Source: Chlorophyllum brunneum (taxonomy: Eukaryota; Basidiomycota; Agaricomycetes; Agaricales; Agaricaceae). Taken from it: a stretch of DNA of 64,000 nucleotides. Below the pieces are notes generated by a model. That model worked only from the letters and a program-made list of their open reading frames with translations. It made no database searches and was not told the origin of the DNA. The stretch lies in NCBI GenBank assembly GCA_963576785.1, contig OY756139.1:1860001-1924000 (forward strand), in the 5' to 3' direction. A program made the translations under genes and the position numbers. Positions 43,003 to 55,182 of the stretch are shown in pieces (position 1 is the stretch's first letter; each line of letters starts with the position of its first letter).

Positions 43003-46000
43003 ACCCCCACGGAGGTACGTTGGCTGTAGAAATTTGTTCTTACTATCCTTGAGAGCAAGAAAGTTCGAACCACAGTAGGAGGAGTCCTGAAAGGTAACCT
43101 TCCAGGCCTTCTGAACAGCTGCCATGTTGAGTTTATGCAGCAAATCAATAGACATCGCTGGACAGTGTCCAATGGTGACTTGCAGATCGGTGGCAAATAT
43201 ATGCACCTCCTGATGAATGGACCATTTCGCTGAAGATGGAACAGACCAGAAAGTGAGGGAGCGGTTAGGACGATCCCTGAACCATTCCAACAAGAGACGA
43301 CAAACAGCCAGGAAATGTCCCTGGCCAGAATGTATGGACGGGTCAAGAGCTTGCTTGGCAGAACCAATCGAGTCTGTAAAGACTGCAATGTGTACAGCCT
43401 CAGAGACTGCCGCAGCAGTTCCCAAAGCCATATGAATAGTGAAAAGTTCAGCATCTGGGGCTGTAACCTTGCCAGCTGGGTGACACGTCGCATGAAGCAA
43501 CCATGTTCCCCTGTAAATGTGGGCAGCCGAAACTGCCTGGTGGTCCCCAACCAGCGGCAGACTTGCGTCTGTCGCTGCATAGACAACCTGTCCATCCTCA
43601 CAATATTCACGAAGAGCATTGTTGAGTAAATCCACCTGATGACCCACAGGGTTTCCACCAAGCAAAGTATCATATGTCTTATAAGTCACCTGGGCTGCGT
43701 AGCAGTCCAGGAGGCGAGAACCTGGCAATGCTTCGAGTGCAAATAGCTCGAACGTCTCCATTAAGTCTGGCAAACGAGAGTTTGCCTCTGTGACCAGCCC
43801 CTTGAACTTGACTGCCTGAGCGGGGGTCATGAGGGCGATTGATCTGGGGTGTGGAACACATTCCCCTATATACTGACACCCCATAACAGAGCAAACAGGG
43901 TGGTTCTCAGAAAGTGTGGCAACCCTGTGGACGGCACGGGAAGCCAGTTTCTTGAGGTGGAGGTGGATGGAGATAAGGCCAGCCAAGGCCTCAGCCCCTC
44001 TGGTAGGGCTGGCGCAGAATGCGCCAGTGATCCACAATGCCACTTTGTGCTGCATAGTGTTAAGCTGTTTTAGGAGGGCCTTGTTACGGGAACCCTTGTA
44101 AAACCATAAATGAAACCCATACATAGCAATAGGCACTACACATGAGCAATAAAGAGTCCTTTTCTGGTTAGGAAGAAGGCCTTGCAACAAGTTACCAAGT
44201 ATGCCCATGGCCTTGACTGTGGACAGAGACTTAGTAGCGTAATGCCGAACATGCTCTTTAAAAGTAAGAGTACGATCGAAGAAAAAACCCAAGTACCTCC
44301 AATGGGTCTTAGGGCATAGTGGAGTATTGCCGGTATGGGGAGCATACCCCAAATCCAGCAGTGGATTGTCATCTCCCCATTTACAGGAGAAATGAAAAAC
44401 TTCGGACTTGTCATACTCGATGGCAAGCCCAAACAAAGCAGTCAGGCAATATATAATCTAGTATGCTTGCTTAAGGCACACCAGATTAGGCTCCCAGGTT
44501 TCTGCCTAGGCGATGGCAAGGCCATTGTCGACGTATGAGAGAAGGGTACTCCCAAGTGTGACTGCCTCCCTATCATAAAGTTTCATGAAGGGGCAAGATA
44601 AAGGCTGGAGAGGACAGGAGAGAGTGATGAGCCCTGACCTACCCCAATGTCCACCTGTCTGAGGTCAGATTTATGGTCCCCCCATGCGTAATGCATAAAG
44701 CAGCCAACTAAATAAGAGGCAAAGAATTTACCCACACAGGGGTCAAATCCTTGCTTCCATAGAATTGCCAACAACATAGAGTAGTTGAGCAAAGGAAAAA
44801 ACTGAGGGATGTCAAAAGCGACAACACTAGTCTTGAGGCCCTTGGCCCACCCTGCATGAACGATGTGGGTTAGGAGCATCCCAGCATCATCAGTGGACCT
44901 CTGACAGATACCACCGAGCTGATTTGGATGGAAAACTCCATGTTTGACGGAGTCAAACTGGAGGTGATTCGAGATCATCTTCTCGATGAGTTTACCAAAG
45001 GTGTTCAGGAGCACAATGGGTCTGAACACCTTGGGCATTGAGTAGGATGGCTTGCCCAGCTTCAGTATGATAACCGACAAGCTTTCCTTGAAGTGGGATG
45101 GCCAATGACCCACACGCATGCAGGTATTAGCTATCCCGATGAATAGCCGAAGGACATCAGGGTCCTTGGTGATCTCTTTGAGGTGGGTCCACGTTACATG
45201 GTCCGGCCCCAGGGTGGACACACCCGAACATGCGCTCAGGGCGTCCATTAGCTCTAAGGCTGAAAAATGGACCCACTCCCTAGCCAGAAGGCTTGGCAGC
45301 AGATCAAGAATGGAAATATCCACAGCTCGGCCAGAAGCAGAGTTGTAGGTATTGTGGAGTGCATCCCAGAGATCCGGGAGTGCGTGACATGGCTGTCCAT
45401 TGTACTGGATAGCCTCGCAGGGTGGAAGCTTCTGCTTTTGGACCCACTCCATAAGGTCCCACAGTCGCTTGTTGGTAGAAGCAATCTCCTCAATGTGAGC
45501 ATCAAAGAAGTTGCACTTAGCATGCTTCTTAGCATGTCTCAAACTAGAGTAGTCATTGTGAGAACGAGTCTCACGATATCTCCCAAAGGTTTCGTGGCAT
45601 TCCTGGTTCCACCAGGGTTTAGAGCAGCAAGTGATCATGATGTCCACTGCATGGGCTTCCTATGCAGTGGAAAAGGCCTCTGCCACAGCATGAACCGCAG
45701 CTTCGACCTCATCAGTAGTAGTAGGTTCCAGAAGTCTAGCTACTTTGTGGAGATCCCGAATAACATCAGTAAGGAAGAGCGCTACCTCTTTGCCACCATC
45801 ATGCAGCAGGGTTTTCCTGTGAGTCTCCACAATTGTGGGAACGACTGGAAGAATCAGAACCAATGGAACATGGTCTGATGGACCCCTAAGGGAGTAATCC
45901 AACCTAGCCCTATGGGAGATAGCCAGGTCTGATGGAACAAATGCAAGATCAATGACCGAAGGTTGAAGATCCTCATTGTGTGGAATATGAGTAGGCCCAG

Positions 46001-46594
46001 GCTCGACCGGAAGGGTGAGGTCTAGACCGATGTCTGTCCCAATGGAGATCAGAGACTGCAAGGTGCCTGAGTGGGAGCCATAATTAGGGTCCCACAACTC
46101 AGAATGGCAATTAAAATCGCCGCCCATATAGATATGCTTGGGCAAAGTAGCAGCTCGGTCCAAAAGGAACCAAATTGCAGTGTGCTCTGAATCAGAGTAA
46201 ACATTCATGAGATTCAAGGTCTCGCCCCCCAAAAAGAAAGAGAGGACCATGATGTCATGGTGATTAATGAGATCCATCCGATAGGACGGTCTCAGAGAAG
46301 CCAACCGGTTATAGCCAAATGTCATAACCCATGGGTCAGAGCCAGGCTCCAGGGCCCAAACCATGCACAGCCACTCGGGGTGCTTGGGGGCGCCAATAAC
46401 ATCGTCCCCCTCAACAGAAGTTGTAGAGGGAGTGGATCTGATGAACCACCAAGGAGGTTCTTGAAAGAAGAGGATGTCAAAGTGATCTTTGAGATCCTCC
46501 AGTAAAGTGTTAAAGTGTCAACTAAATCATAATTCTTATTTACATTCTGTTGGTACACATGGATATTTCGTAGTTCTAAAGGTTGCCTATTCAT
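42990..46594 (-). pseudogene. LINE-A ORF2 (A4), fragmented
   Basis: Starts ATGAATAGGCAACC at the ORF1 end. Endonuclease in two frames (YQQNVNKNYDLVDTL; then 45660-46364 with GGDFNCHSELWDP and GPSDHVPLVL). TAG at 45660 replaces TGG. EN-RT linker and RT 44583-45647 (FRPIVLLNTFGKLIEKM, QLGGICQRSTDDAG, AFDIPQFFPLLNY, GVGQGSSLSPVL), then a one-base loss. RT motif C reads SYVDNGLAIA. Thumb and RNase H are open for 493 codons (42955-44436): ATDASLPL, DAELFTIHMALG, VFTDSIGSAK. Confidence 0.85.
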
Positions 46595-48635
46595 TGGCAA
46601 GCTGTAGAGTACGAGGGCTGGTGAGGGGAGATCACCGTCGAAGACGGTTGTTACTCACCTCACAATAGAACTTCTTGATTTTCTCGGGTTCAAACCGAGT
46701 ATCAAAAAATTTACACTTCTTCGAGGTCATATGGTGGGGACCCCGGCAGTTGAGACAATGCGGCGTATGAGGACAAGGCTCATCCGCTGGTATAGAAGGG
46801 ATGGGAGGCTGTACATTGGAGTTACCCTTGCAGCAACCACAGAGAGTTTGGTGATGCTCCTCGTGATAAGGACCACCACAGGTCGGGCATTTCAAGGCCT
46901 GTGCTTTGCAGAATTGAATGGGGTGGCCCCAGTGGAAGCATTGCTTACACAGAGACACCCCCGGAGAGGCTGCAGATGGCCTGATAGGACAGGCGTATCC
47001 ACCGATGTGGAGTGACTTCCAGAGGAGGGAGTTCACCCATTGACCCTTCTGAGAGTCATGGATATTGAAGTACACTGTGGTGGTATCAGACGCCTCAGAG
47101 TTCCTCGTAATATAGGGGGGTCCCGTTAATGTGAACAGATCAGAGAACACTGTGTGCTTCATAATCTGTTTGATCTCGAAGGAGGACCAGCGAGTCTCGC
47201 CAATCCTAAAGAAAGGGATGTCGATGACCTTGAGGTAGGACTTCGACTGGGGGAGGCCAACTGTAAAAACAGTTCCCTGAGGGACGGCCTTCGAGATCCA
47301 CATCTTGGCGACCTCAAGGTCGGCAGGAGTGGGGACGGCATTGGTATGCAGAGCAAACCCCCCATACTCAGCAGAGGTGGACTCTGCTCGAATATGAAGG
47401 CGTGAATCAACAAAACCATGGTTGACCATGGTCTCGAGGTGGAACAAGGAGACTTCGGGGGCAACCTCGAAGTCAACAATTATCTGGTGACATGAGGGGC
47501 CAGCGGTAGTCATCCTGGGCCTTTTCTTAGAAGCTTTGGACTTGGGAGGAGAGGCCTGCTTGCCCATAGCAAGAATCCTGTCTGGAGGAAGTGAGGGGAA
47601 CATTTGTGCAAGCTGCACAACAGTCCCCAATGCCGTAGTTGCCTTTCCCTTCCCTTTTGGTTGGGGAACAGGATCCTTGGCCACCGCAGAGAATGTTCTC
47701 TTGTTCCCTGGTTTGGCGGCCAGAGTGGAAGGAGCAGGAGGAGCTACCGGCTTGCGCTGGTAGGTCCCCTTGCCTGCAAGAGGAGAGGGTCCAACCCCCA
47801 AGGGGTGAGGACTGCTCGGAGCACCCTCTGGACCAGGCATCAGAACATCTAGGTCCTGGGAGGGAGGCCCAGCCGGGGGAGGCTGGGGGACAGCTCGAGC
47901 CCCTGGTACTGGAGGAGTACAAGGAACAGAAGGAGCAGTAGCAGGAGCGGGGGGGGCCAGTCCCATAGATGCTGCCAGGATGGTACCTATAGTAGGCATC
48001 CCGAAGCCAAGTTTGACAGTGGACCACCCACTGTCATCGATAGCCTTGCACAATTGAATAATCGATCGCACAAGGGGGTACACTGAATTACCCGGGAGGG
48101 TAGTCCAGTCAATATTCTCCACTGTCTTGTTAAGGAAGGTGGAGATTAGGTCCAGCGAGTCTGAGGCCGCTTCGAGATCCCCTGCAACACTTTCGACAGT
48201 GTTCAGAAGGTGACAGGAGTATGGGGACAAGGAGCTGGTGGAGGAGGGTGCAGGGCTGGGTGTGCTGGGAGTAACCCGAGGGAGGGTGAGGGATTCTTCT
48301 TCATATCCCATAAACCCACTATATTCCTCCACTGTGGGCCCAGGCGATGGTGAAGGGGTACAAGAGTGTCCAGGGGTCCTCTAGAGTGACTAGATTCGCG
48401 CGAACAGCAGATGGGCCCTGTTGAGGACCTGCAGATAGTGTCGAGGGTGTTGGGGGACTCAGGGACATGGCGCCCAGTCCCCCCGCTAAATGGGGGTAGC
48501 AATGACATGCGGGATGGCTGCGGGTGTATTCCTAGTAGACTAGGACACCAAAACAAGCGAGTACAATGGTTAAGACAATGAGGACGGTTTGTTTACACTT
48601 GTTTACTAGTGGAAGTACCAAATTAAGAAGTGTAA
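43003..48635 (-). mobile_element. LINE-A copy A4, complete 5' end, 3' end missing
   Basis: Minus strand. The 5' end at 48635 (sense ACACTTCTTAATTTGG) matches A2's 5' end. ORF1 is at about 48332-46594 and ORF2 from 46594 to the RNase H end. The last ORF2 codons, the 3' UTR and the tail are lost at 43003, where module D copy 2 begins. On the right it lies in LINE-B 3' UTR (B5), as A2 lies in B2. Damage: frameshift near 48340, TGA at the ORF1 end, TAG in the endonuclease-RT linker, a 1-bp loss near 44590 and YVDN in RT. Confidence 0.88.
46594..48332 (-). pseudogene. LINE-A ORF1 (A4)
   Basis: 566 open codons from MEEYSGFMGYEEESLTL: the segment NTVESVAGDLEAASDSLDL, Pro-rich centre, KASKKRPRM, RRM-like part (PQSKSYLKVIDIPFF) and three knuckles (CKQCFHWGHPIQFC, CPTCGGPYHEEHHQTLC, CPHTPHCLNCRGPHHMTSKKC). 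The stop TGA at 46632 replaces a Gln codon seen in A2, 13 codons before the normal end. The N-terminal 60 or so codons are frameshifted (48333-48556). This is the best guide to the ancestral ORF1, as it has CGA where A2 has its TGA. Confidence 0.85.
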
Positions 48636-49209
48636 CCACCCAAATACTAGCCCAGCTACTAAGTACCCAATGACCTCTTACTTGGACCCAATCCCCCAGT
48701 CACAGTTGCCCTTGCCAGAGCAATTGGCCGCACTATTTGAGTGGCTATTGGCATCTTCACCACTTTTAGTCACTGAAGGGGTCAAGTCCATTCATCAGCC
48801 ATCGAACACATTCGCCAGGTCTTCTCCAGGGGCCTCCAGTGCCAGACAATAACTCCCCTACCCTAAGCCAGTTATCCAATTCCCTGAGGAACAGATGGGA
48901 AAGCAAACATCTGAGGGTTTGTTTTCAAGAACTTGACAAAGGCACCTGGTGTAGCTGGGTACCTCCTAGAGGAGTCAAACCTCAGACAAGAGGTAAGAAT
49001 ATGCACACAAGACTCGAAGGGAGCCCTGCATGGACACCAGAATGGTTCATCCTGGAAGAACCGAGACCTGTAGGCCCCAATAGGCATATGGTTGAATATA
49101 ACTCTACACATGTGGGCAGACAGCGAGTTAGACTTGGCTGTGGCAAAAGGCAGCCACAAACCCCCATTGAGGTAAGTGGGCTGGAGGGGCTTACCATTAC
49201 ACCCTTCTT
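48636..49209 (-). mobile_element. LINE-B copy B5, 3' UTR part and ORF2 C-terminus
   Basis: A minus-strand LINE-B piece: inner 3' UTR, then ORF2 C-terminus (48872-49159: SNSLSAHMCRVIFNHMPIG, CRAPFESCVHILTSC, PQGIG). It begins about 300 bp inside the 3' UTR because A4 interrupts it. It is cut at 49209 (CCATTACACCCTTC) by the LINE-A/D composite and resumes at 59053. Confidence 0.8.
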
Positions 49210-49507
49210 TTTTTTTTTTTTTAAATCATCATGTTTAAGGTAGTGCACGATTGCAGTCCACCTGTATCTACTATGACATGTAGGCTACAAAGAGGGTAGT
49301 ATACAAAGATGGGCTCTCCCCTGGCCAAACTAGACTGCTGACAGGTGGTCTGGGTGAATGGTCATGGAAACATGCACGAGTGCACGAATCCTAGACCAGA
49401 TAAGCAAGCAACCCCTAGCCTCCCCTCCCTAGGGAGAGTATACATCAATTTGCAATTAACTTCTACACATGTTGGAGACATGGGAAGCTAGCAGGGGTCG
49501 CACTGCA

Positions 49508-50316
49508 TTATCCAACTCCTGCAAATGGTGTGTTGGTCTTAAATGCAAATGCAGAAGGATTACGCTTAAGGAAACTAACCAGCTGGTCAAGGGAGACCGG
49601 CAGGCCACGACGTCTCTTGTACAAAGGACAAGAGCACAAGATATGAGTGTGGGTCTCCAAGGGAGCCCCACACTCACAGCCAACAGGCTCAAGGGGATGA
49701 AACTGGGAGTGATACTCGCCGGTTGGAGCATGCCTGAGGATGGCACAATTCGCCCTCATCACAATAGACTGAGAGGGAAAGGAAGGAAGCCAAGAACTCC
49801 TATGGAGGTATGTTGGCTGTAAAAGCTTGTTCTTACTATCCTTGAGAGCAAGGAAGTTCGAACCACGATAAGAGGAGTCCTGGAAGGTAACCTTCCAGGC
49901 CTTCTGAACAGTTGCCACATTTATCTTATGTAGCGAGTCAATACGTGTTGCTGGACGACGTCCAGTGACGACTCGAAGGTTGGTGGCAAATACATGCACA
50001 TCCTGATGTATGGACCATTTCGCCGAAGACGGAATGGACCAGAAAGTGAGGGAGCGGTCAGGACAATCCCTGAACCACTCCAACAGAAGACGACAAACAG
50101 CCAGGGAATATCCCTGGCCAGAATGTACAGACAGGTCAAGAGCTCGCTTGGCAGAACCAATCGAGTCCATAAAGACCACAATATGTACCGCCTCAGAGAC
50201 TGCCGCAGCAGTTCCCAAAGCCATACGAATGGCAAAAAGTTCAGCATCCGGGGCTGTAACCTTGCCAGCTGGGTGATGCATTGCACGAAGTAAACATGTC
50301 CCCCTATAAACATGGG
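49508..50316 (-). pseudogene. LINE-A ORF2 C-terminal part (RNase H end, knuckle)
   Basis: Open for 257 codons on the minus strand: DAELFAIRMALG, VFMDSIGSAKRALDLSVHSGQGYS, SFPSQSIVMRANCAILRHAP, CECGAPLETHTHILCSCPLYKRRR, ending TPFAGVG. Joined to 56793 after removing LTR1 it extends one continuous frame through RNase H and thumb. The 300 bp below are LINE-A 3' UTR. Confidence 0.82.
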
Positions 50317-50610
50317 TGTTACGACCTTAGTCTCTGACTCAGGTTACAAGCCTTTGGGTAAAGGAAAAGAAGTAGAGAAAGGAAGAAGGAATGATACGAT
50401 TGATAAAGTGTAAGGAATACATCAAGTATTACTGCACTTTATATACTGGTGGTGACGGTTAATAATAAGGGAGAGGAGTAAATGAGTCAGATAGGAGGCA
50501 TAGCCTTTAGGGGTGAAACAGGGGATGAAACGAGAAGTGAAACATGTAGGAGGGTATACGAGGTAACGGGCGCGAGATAAGAATGAACAGTCTATCTATA
50601 GTTCGTAACA
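50317..50610 (-). repeat. LTR1 3' LTR
   Basis: 294 bp. In sense it starts TGTTACGAACTATAG and ends GGTCGTAACA. It contains a TATATAAAG promoter-like box. Its copy of the self-priming word is mutated (TTGATAAAGTGT complement instead of TTGGTAAAGTGT). The polypurine tract GAAAGGGAGGTAT lies just upstream in sense (50611-50623). Confidence 0.9.
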
Positions 50611-50717
50611 ATACCTCCCTTTCAAGCTTCATGTCCTCATGATGCGTATTACTGTAAAGGTCCTTTGTAAAATAAAACATACGGAATTTGGAGAAGGTAG
50701 GAAAATGCGACGAGCAT

Positions 50718-51554
50718 TTACTCGTTCATAGGTACGGCCGCTCCCAGAGCTCTGGCCAGGTCCTTCTTGTTTCCTCCGATGAGGGGTGCCTTATCGACAC
50801 GTCGTAAGCCAATCCAGAGGGGTGCGTGTGGCGGTCCTTCTTTGAACAGGAAGTGGGTGTGATTATTGTACATGGTGTTGTCATTGGTGTGATTACTTAA
50901 GAGTTTATGCACTATACCCCTCCAGTATTCATTGTCCTTTTCACCTTCCGATTTCAATGTGTTATATCCTTGCAGTGGGTGGAAGGTCATGGGTGTAATA
51001 GGGGGTACTACCGTGGTGAGGATGGTTTGGAGGTGGGCTACTTCTTCTTCGATGTCGGGGTGAAGTAGTTGGTCGGCAGCAGTTGCTTCTTGTGTCTTTT
51101 GTTCACATTTGTGACAGATGTGATGTTGGATGGGGAACGGGTCGTTACTAACAAGTAGTCGGTTAACAATATGGTGGGAGAGGTTGTCTGTACTCCTTGA
51201 CTCGTACGTATTGAGTTGTTCGGCTAGGGCTACGAGGATGCTGTGCATCCGGGCTCGCATATTGGAGATGACAATGAGTTGCAGGTCATCATTGATCTCG
51301 TATAAGTGTCTCTCCAATTGGTCTCTCCTTCCTTCATCGATGATGAACTGGTTGAGTCTCGGAGTGGCCTCGGATAAGGTATCCATTATTTTGGATGTGC
51401 CTTCTTGGGCTGCTTTCATTGCTGCGCCCAATAGTATCATGGTATCTACTAGGGTTTCTCCTTCCACGAGCTCCTCATGGCTGGTTCTTTCTGGGACGAG
51501 TTCATCGAATTCTTTGAGGTAGGGGTATGGAGTAAGTTGGCATTCGGCGGGCAT
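50718..51554 (-). CDS. Extra ORF between pol and 3' LTR of LTR1
   Basis: 278 codons, fully open, 98 bp after the pol stop (51652) and ending about 100 bp before the LTR. No known domain is recognised. It is rich in charged and helical stretches (KEFDELVPERTSHEELVEGE, EGRRDQLERHLYEINDD) with a CHKCEQKTQEA pair of cysteines and no signal peptide or membrane segment. Its place is where env lies in retroviruses, but nothing in it looks like an envelope protein. It stays open while pol has five stops; whether LTR2 has it cannot be seen, as the window ends first. Confidence 0.6.
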   Translation of the reverse strand: MPAECQLTPYPYLKEFDELVPERTSHEELVEGETLVDTMILLGAAMKAAQEGTSKIMDTLSEATPRLNQFIIDEGRRDQLERHLYEINDDLQLIVISNMRARMHSILVALAEQLNTYESRSTDNLSHHIVNRLLVSNDPFPIQHHICHKCEQKTQEATAADQLLHPDIEEEVAHLQTILTTVVPPITPMTFHPLQGYNTLKSEGEKDNEYWRGIVHKLLSNHTNDNTMYNNHTHFLFKEGPPHAPLWIGLRRVDKAPLIGGNKKDLARALGAAVPMNE

Positions 51555-51651
51555 GGTGTGTTATGAAGATAGTTGGCAAAGTCGAGGGTGAAGTGGATAC
51601 AGTGAGTGATGTGTTGAGTGTAGTGGTTGCTTGGAATGCAAGGTTTGTTGT

Positions 51652-54600
51652 TCATAATTGCTGCTTTTTACCTCCCCTTTTTATAGGTTTCGTCCTCGAA
51701 ATCTTGCTCATAAACTCTTGTACTGCTTCCTTGGCGTTTTCCAGATTTGCTTCATCTTCCCATGTATCTTCTTCGGATGTATATCCTTTCCAGTGTATTA
51801 GGTACTGTTTTTGTTTTCCCTTGGTGCGGTGTCATCGGACTTCATCTACCTCATAATGTTCCTCATCATTGATTATCTCGGGGATTGGTGGTGGTGGAGT
51901 GCGCTGGCTGTCATACTCGGGTTTGTGATAGGGGGAGAGGAGTCTGCTGTTAAACACATCATGTATTGCCCATGTTTCAGGTAGCTCCAGTCGGTAGCTT
52001 GTTTCACCTATTTTCTCTTTTACCCAGAATGGTCTGTATCTCCTGTGATCAAGTTTTTTTGTCGGCCTTGTTGTCCTAATATTGTCTGCTTCAAGCCAAA
52101 CTTGGTCTCCTGCCTTGTACTCGTGTTCTGGTTTTGTGCTGTTCCGTTTCTCCATTTGCATCTGGCTCTGTTGTAGCATCTCGATCATTTTTTGGTGCAT
52201 ATCTTGTAACTCTTGTATTCGTTCTGTGATTGCAGGTGCCTTGGATGTGTTTGAGATATCCCCTTTCCATGGATGTCGTCCATATACTATCTGGAATGGT
52301 GAATGTCCTGTGGCACTATGTGTTTTGTCATTATACTGGAATTCTGCTGTGCTGAGCCATTTCTTCCAGTTGTTCTGTGCGTGATTGATTACATTTCTGA
52401 GGTAGGCCTCAACCTCTTGGTTGATGCGCTCCGTTTGACCGTCTGTTTGTGGATGGTATGCCGTGGATAGGTTACGTTGGGTGCTGGTTGCTCTGCAAAG
52501 TTCTGCCATGAATTTTGATGCAAATTGTGGACCTCTGTCACTGATGATCCTGCGGGGTATCCCATGTTGTCTCCATATGTCGTCACAATAAATATTTCCT
52601 AACTCTTTGGATGATAGAGTGGTGTTAACTGCGCGTAGTCTGATCATTTTGCTGAAGCAATCAACGATGACAAGTATCGCGTCGTATCCCTCCGATTCTG
52701 GCAGTGGTCCTATCATGTCGATTGATATCTCTTCCCATGGTCCGGTGGGTATTGGTAACGGATGGAGGTGTGTGGTAGGTCGTGTTCTGAGTATTTTATT
52801 TCTCTGACATGTGTCACATCCCTTGATGTATCGTTTAACATCATTGCGCATCTGTGGCCACCAATATGTCCTTTTGAGGAGTTCGATCATTCTGTGCTGT
52901 CCCGGGTGTCCTACGTCTGTTCTGTCATGGTGTTGTTGGAGTATTTCTTGGCATAACTCGGTGTTTGGTGGTACATATATTCTTCCTTCGAACATGGGTA
53001 ATCCATCCATTTCCCATATCTCCTCTGGTCATTTCTCCTTTTCTCTTAGCCACTGTGTTTCTCTTTTTTGCTCTTTTCGTAATTGGTGTTTCAGGTCTTC
53101 TTCTCCCGATATCTCCCAAATTTGTCTGATCTCGGTGATAGTGTTATCGAATAGGTGGTCGGGTAATAGCGTGATATTTGTGTTGTCTCTGGTTGTGTCT
53201 GTTTTTGCTAGTCTTGATAGCACATCTGCTTTTGTGTTTGTTTTCCCGGGTATGTGTTTTAGTGTGTAGCGATATTCTTGTAATTCCAGTTGCCATCTTG
53301 CCTGTCATCCTGAGAGTTGTTGCGGTTTCCTGAAATATTCTAAGTTCTTGTGGTCCGTCCATATCTCGAATGGCTTGTCGGCATCAAGTAGGTATTGTCT
53401 CCACGTTTTGATCGCTTCTCGGATTGCTAGTAGTTCCTTGTCATAGATTTGGTAGTTTCATTCTGCCAATGTCATTGTTCTCAAGTGAAAGGCGATTGGG
53501 TGCCACTGGTCATTCTGGTTTTGTGATAATACTGCTCCTACTCCGTATCCTGACACATCCACTTCTACCCTGTATTGTCCTTTGTCCTGAGGCATTGCTA
53601 ATACTGGTTCGCTCGTGATCTTTTCTTTGATCTTTTCAAATGCCTGTTGTTGTCGTTCTGACCATGACCATTGTGCATCTTTCTTCTTCAGCTCGTGTAG
53701 GGGTGTTGCTATGTTACTGAAGTCTTGTATAAATCATCGGTAGAAGTTTGCAAAACCCAGGAATTTTTCGACGTCTTTCACGGATTTGGGTGTTGGCCAT
53801 TCTCTCACTGCTTTCACCTTTTCTTCCTCCATTTTAACGCTGCCTTGTCCCACTATAAAGCCTAGTATGGGTATTTCCTTCACGTCGAACACACATTTTG
53901 ACCGCTTGAAATAAAGCTGGTGTCTGGCTGCAATGTCTAAGAACCGTGTTGTTCTTTCCTCGAGTTCTTCCTGCGTAGTTCCTGGAATGACAAAATCGTC
54001 CATGTAGTTGACGAGCGTGCCCTCATGTAACATCTCCCGAAATACCATGTTCATCATCCTCTGAAAGGTTGCTGGTGAATTGCTCATCCCGAAGAACATG
54101 ACCATAGGTTCGAATAATCCACTGTTTGTTACAAACGCTGCTTTCCATTCATCCCCTTCTCTGATCCTGACATTGTTGTATCCCCAGAAGATATCGAGCT
54201 TGTTGAACACCTTCGCGTCTTTTAACTGGTCTAGGACTTCACCTATGAGTGGCAGTGGCGTCTTATCCTTGATGGTATGTTCATTCAGCTTTTTGTAATC
54301 CTGTACCAGGCGTTTTGTTCCGTCCTTTTTTGGTATAAAGAAACATGGGGTGGCGTAGGGGGATTGTGATGGTCTGATTCGTCCTGAGATGAGGTTCTCG
54401 TCAAGGAACTTCTGTAGTTCCTGTTTCTCCGTTATCGTCATTGGGTAGACCTTGGACTGTAGTACCGGGGGTGCATCTTCAGACAGGTTTATCTCGTGGT
54501 CCCATACTGTGTGCTCGGGTAGTTTGTCGAAGTTTTTCTTGTTGAATAGGTGGGTGTATCGTCGGAGGTATGGTGGTAGATCTTCATCGTCCATCCGGTC

Positions 54601-55182
54601 CGCTTTTTTCTCTTCAATGTGTTCTTTGACTGTCCGTATTCTCCCGTTGAACTGTATGTCGCTATGTGATATTTTGCAATCATCTGGGCATCGGGTGAAT
54701 CGTATGACGTGAGTGTTCCAATCGATTTCTGGGTTATGTTTGACCAGCCAGTCGTGTCCGAGGTATAAGTCTGTGCTTTCCAATTGTGTTACTAGGGCGT
54801 CGATTTGTTCCGTGTGGTTGCCGTTGTTTAATACCAGTTGTGCCTTGTCTGTTATCTCTCCTTTTTTATTTTCTGTTCCATCGGCATTGATTACTCTGAT
54901 CAGGGTTTCCAAGGGTTTAGTCGGGATCTGTTCTTCGTCTATTGTTCGTTGTGCTATGCACATGTGGGTGCATCCGGAGTCTACAAGGGTTGTAATTGGT
55001 CTGCGTCCTTTTCTTGTCTGGATTGTAGAGTCGAGGAGAAGTTCGCGCGTAAAGTTTCGTTTCTGGGGGATTATGTATCGTCTATTGTGAGATAAAACAG
55101 AAACTCTAGGTTTATTGGCTTGCGGGTTTGCGCCTACTCGGAGCCTTCGACAAAATCCGCTTTCTCCTCCATTTTCTGTTCA
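51652..55182 (-). pseudogene. LTR1 pol: protease, RT, RNase H, integrase, chromodomain
   Basis: About 1177 codons in the -1 frame relative to gag. Protease LVDSGCTHMCIAQ; RT SPYATPCFFIPKKDG, KLDIFWGYNNVRI, FGMSNSPATFQRMMN, VNYMDDFVIPG; RNase H around VEVDASGYG; integrase HHCC (HHDRTDVGH..CDTCQRNK) and the D, D, E core (IDMIGPLPE, ISDRGPQFASKF, NQEVEAYL); GPF-like tail, then chromodomain YLIHWKGYTSEEDTWE. The integrase part is open (51832-53010), as is the RT part (53734-54963). TGA stops at 53734, 53458, 53305, 53029 and 51832 all match CGA in LTR2 or fit Arg in the chromodomain. Confidence 0.92.

Noticed and set aside
50718..51554. Envelope gene in LTR1
   Set aside because: No signal peptide, fusion peptide or membrane anchor is visible; only the position is env-like.
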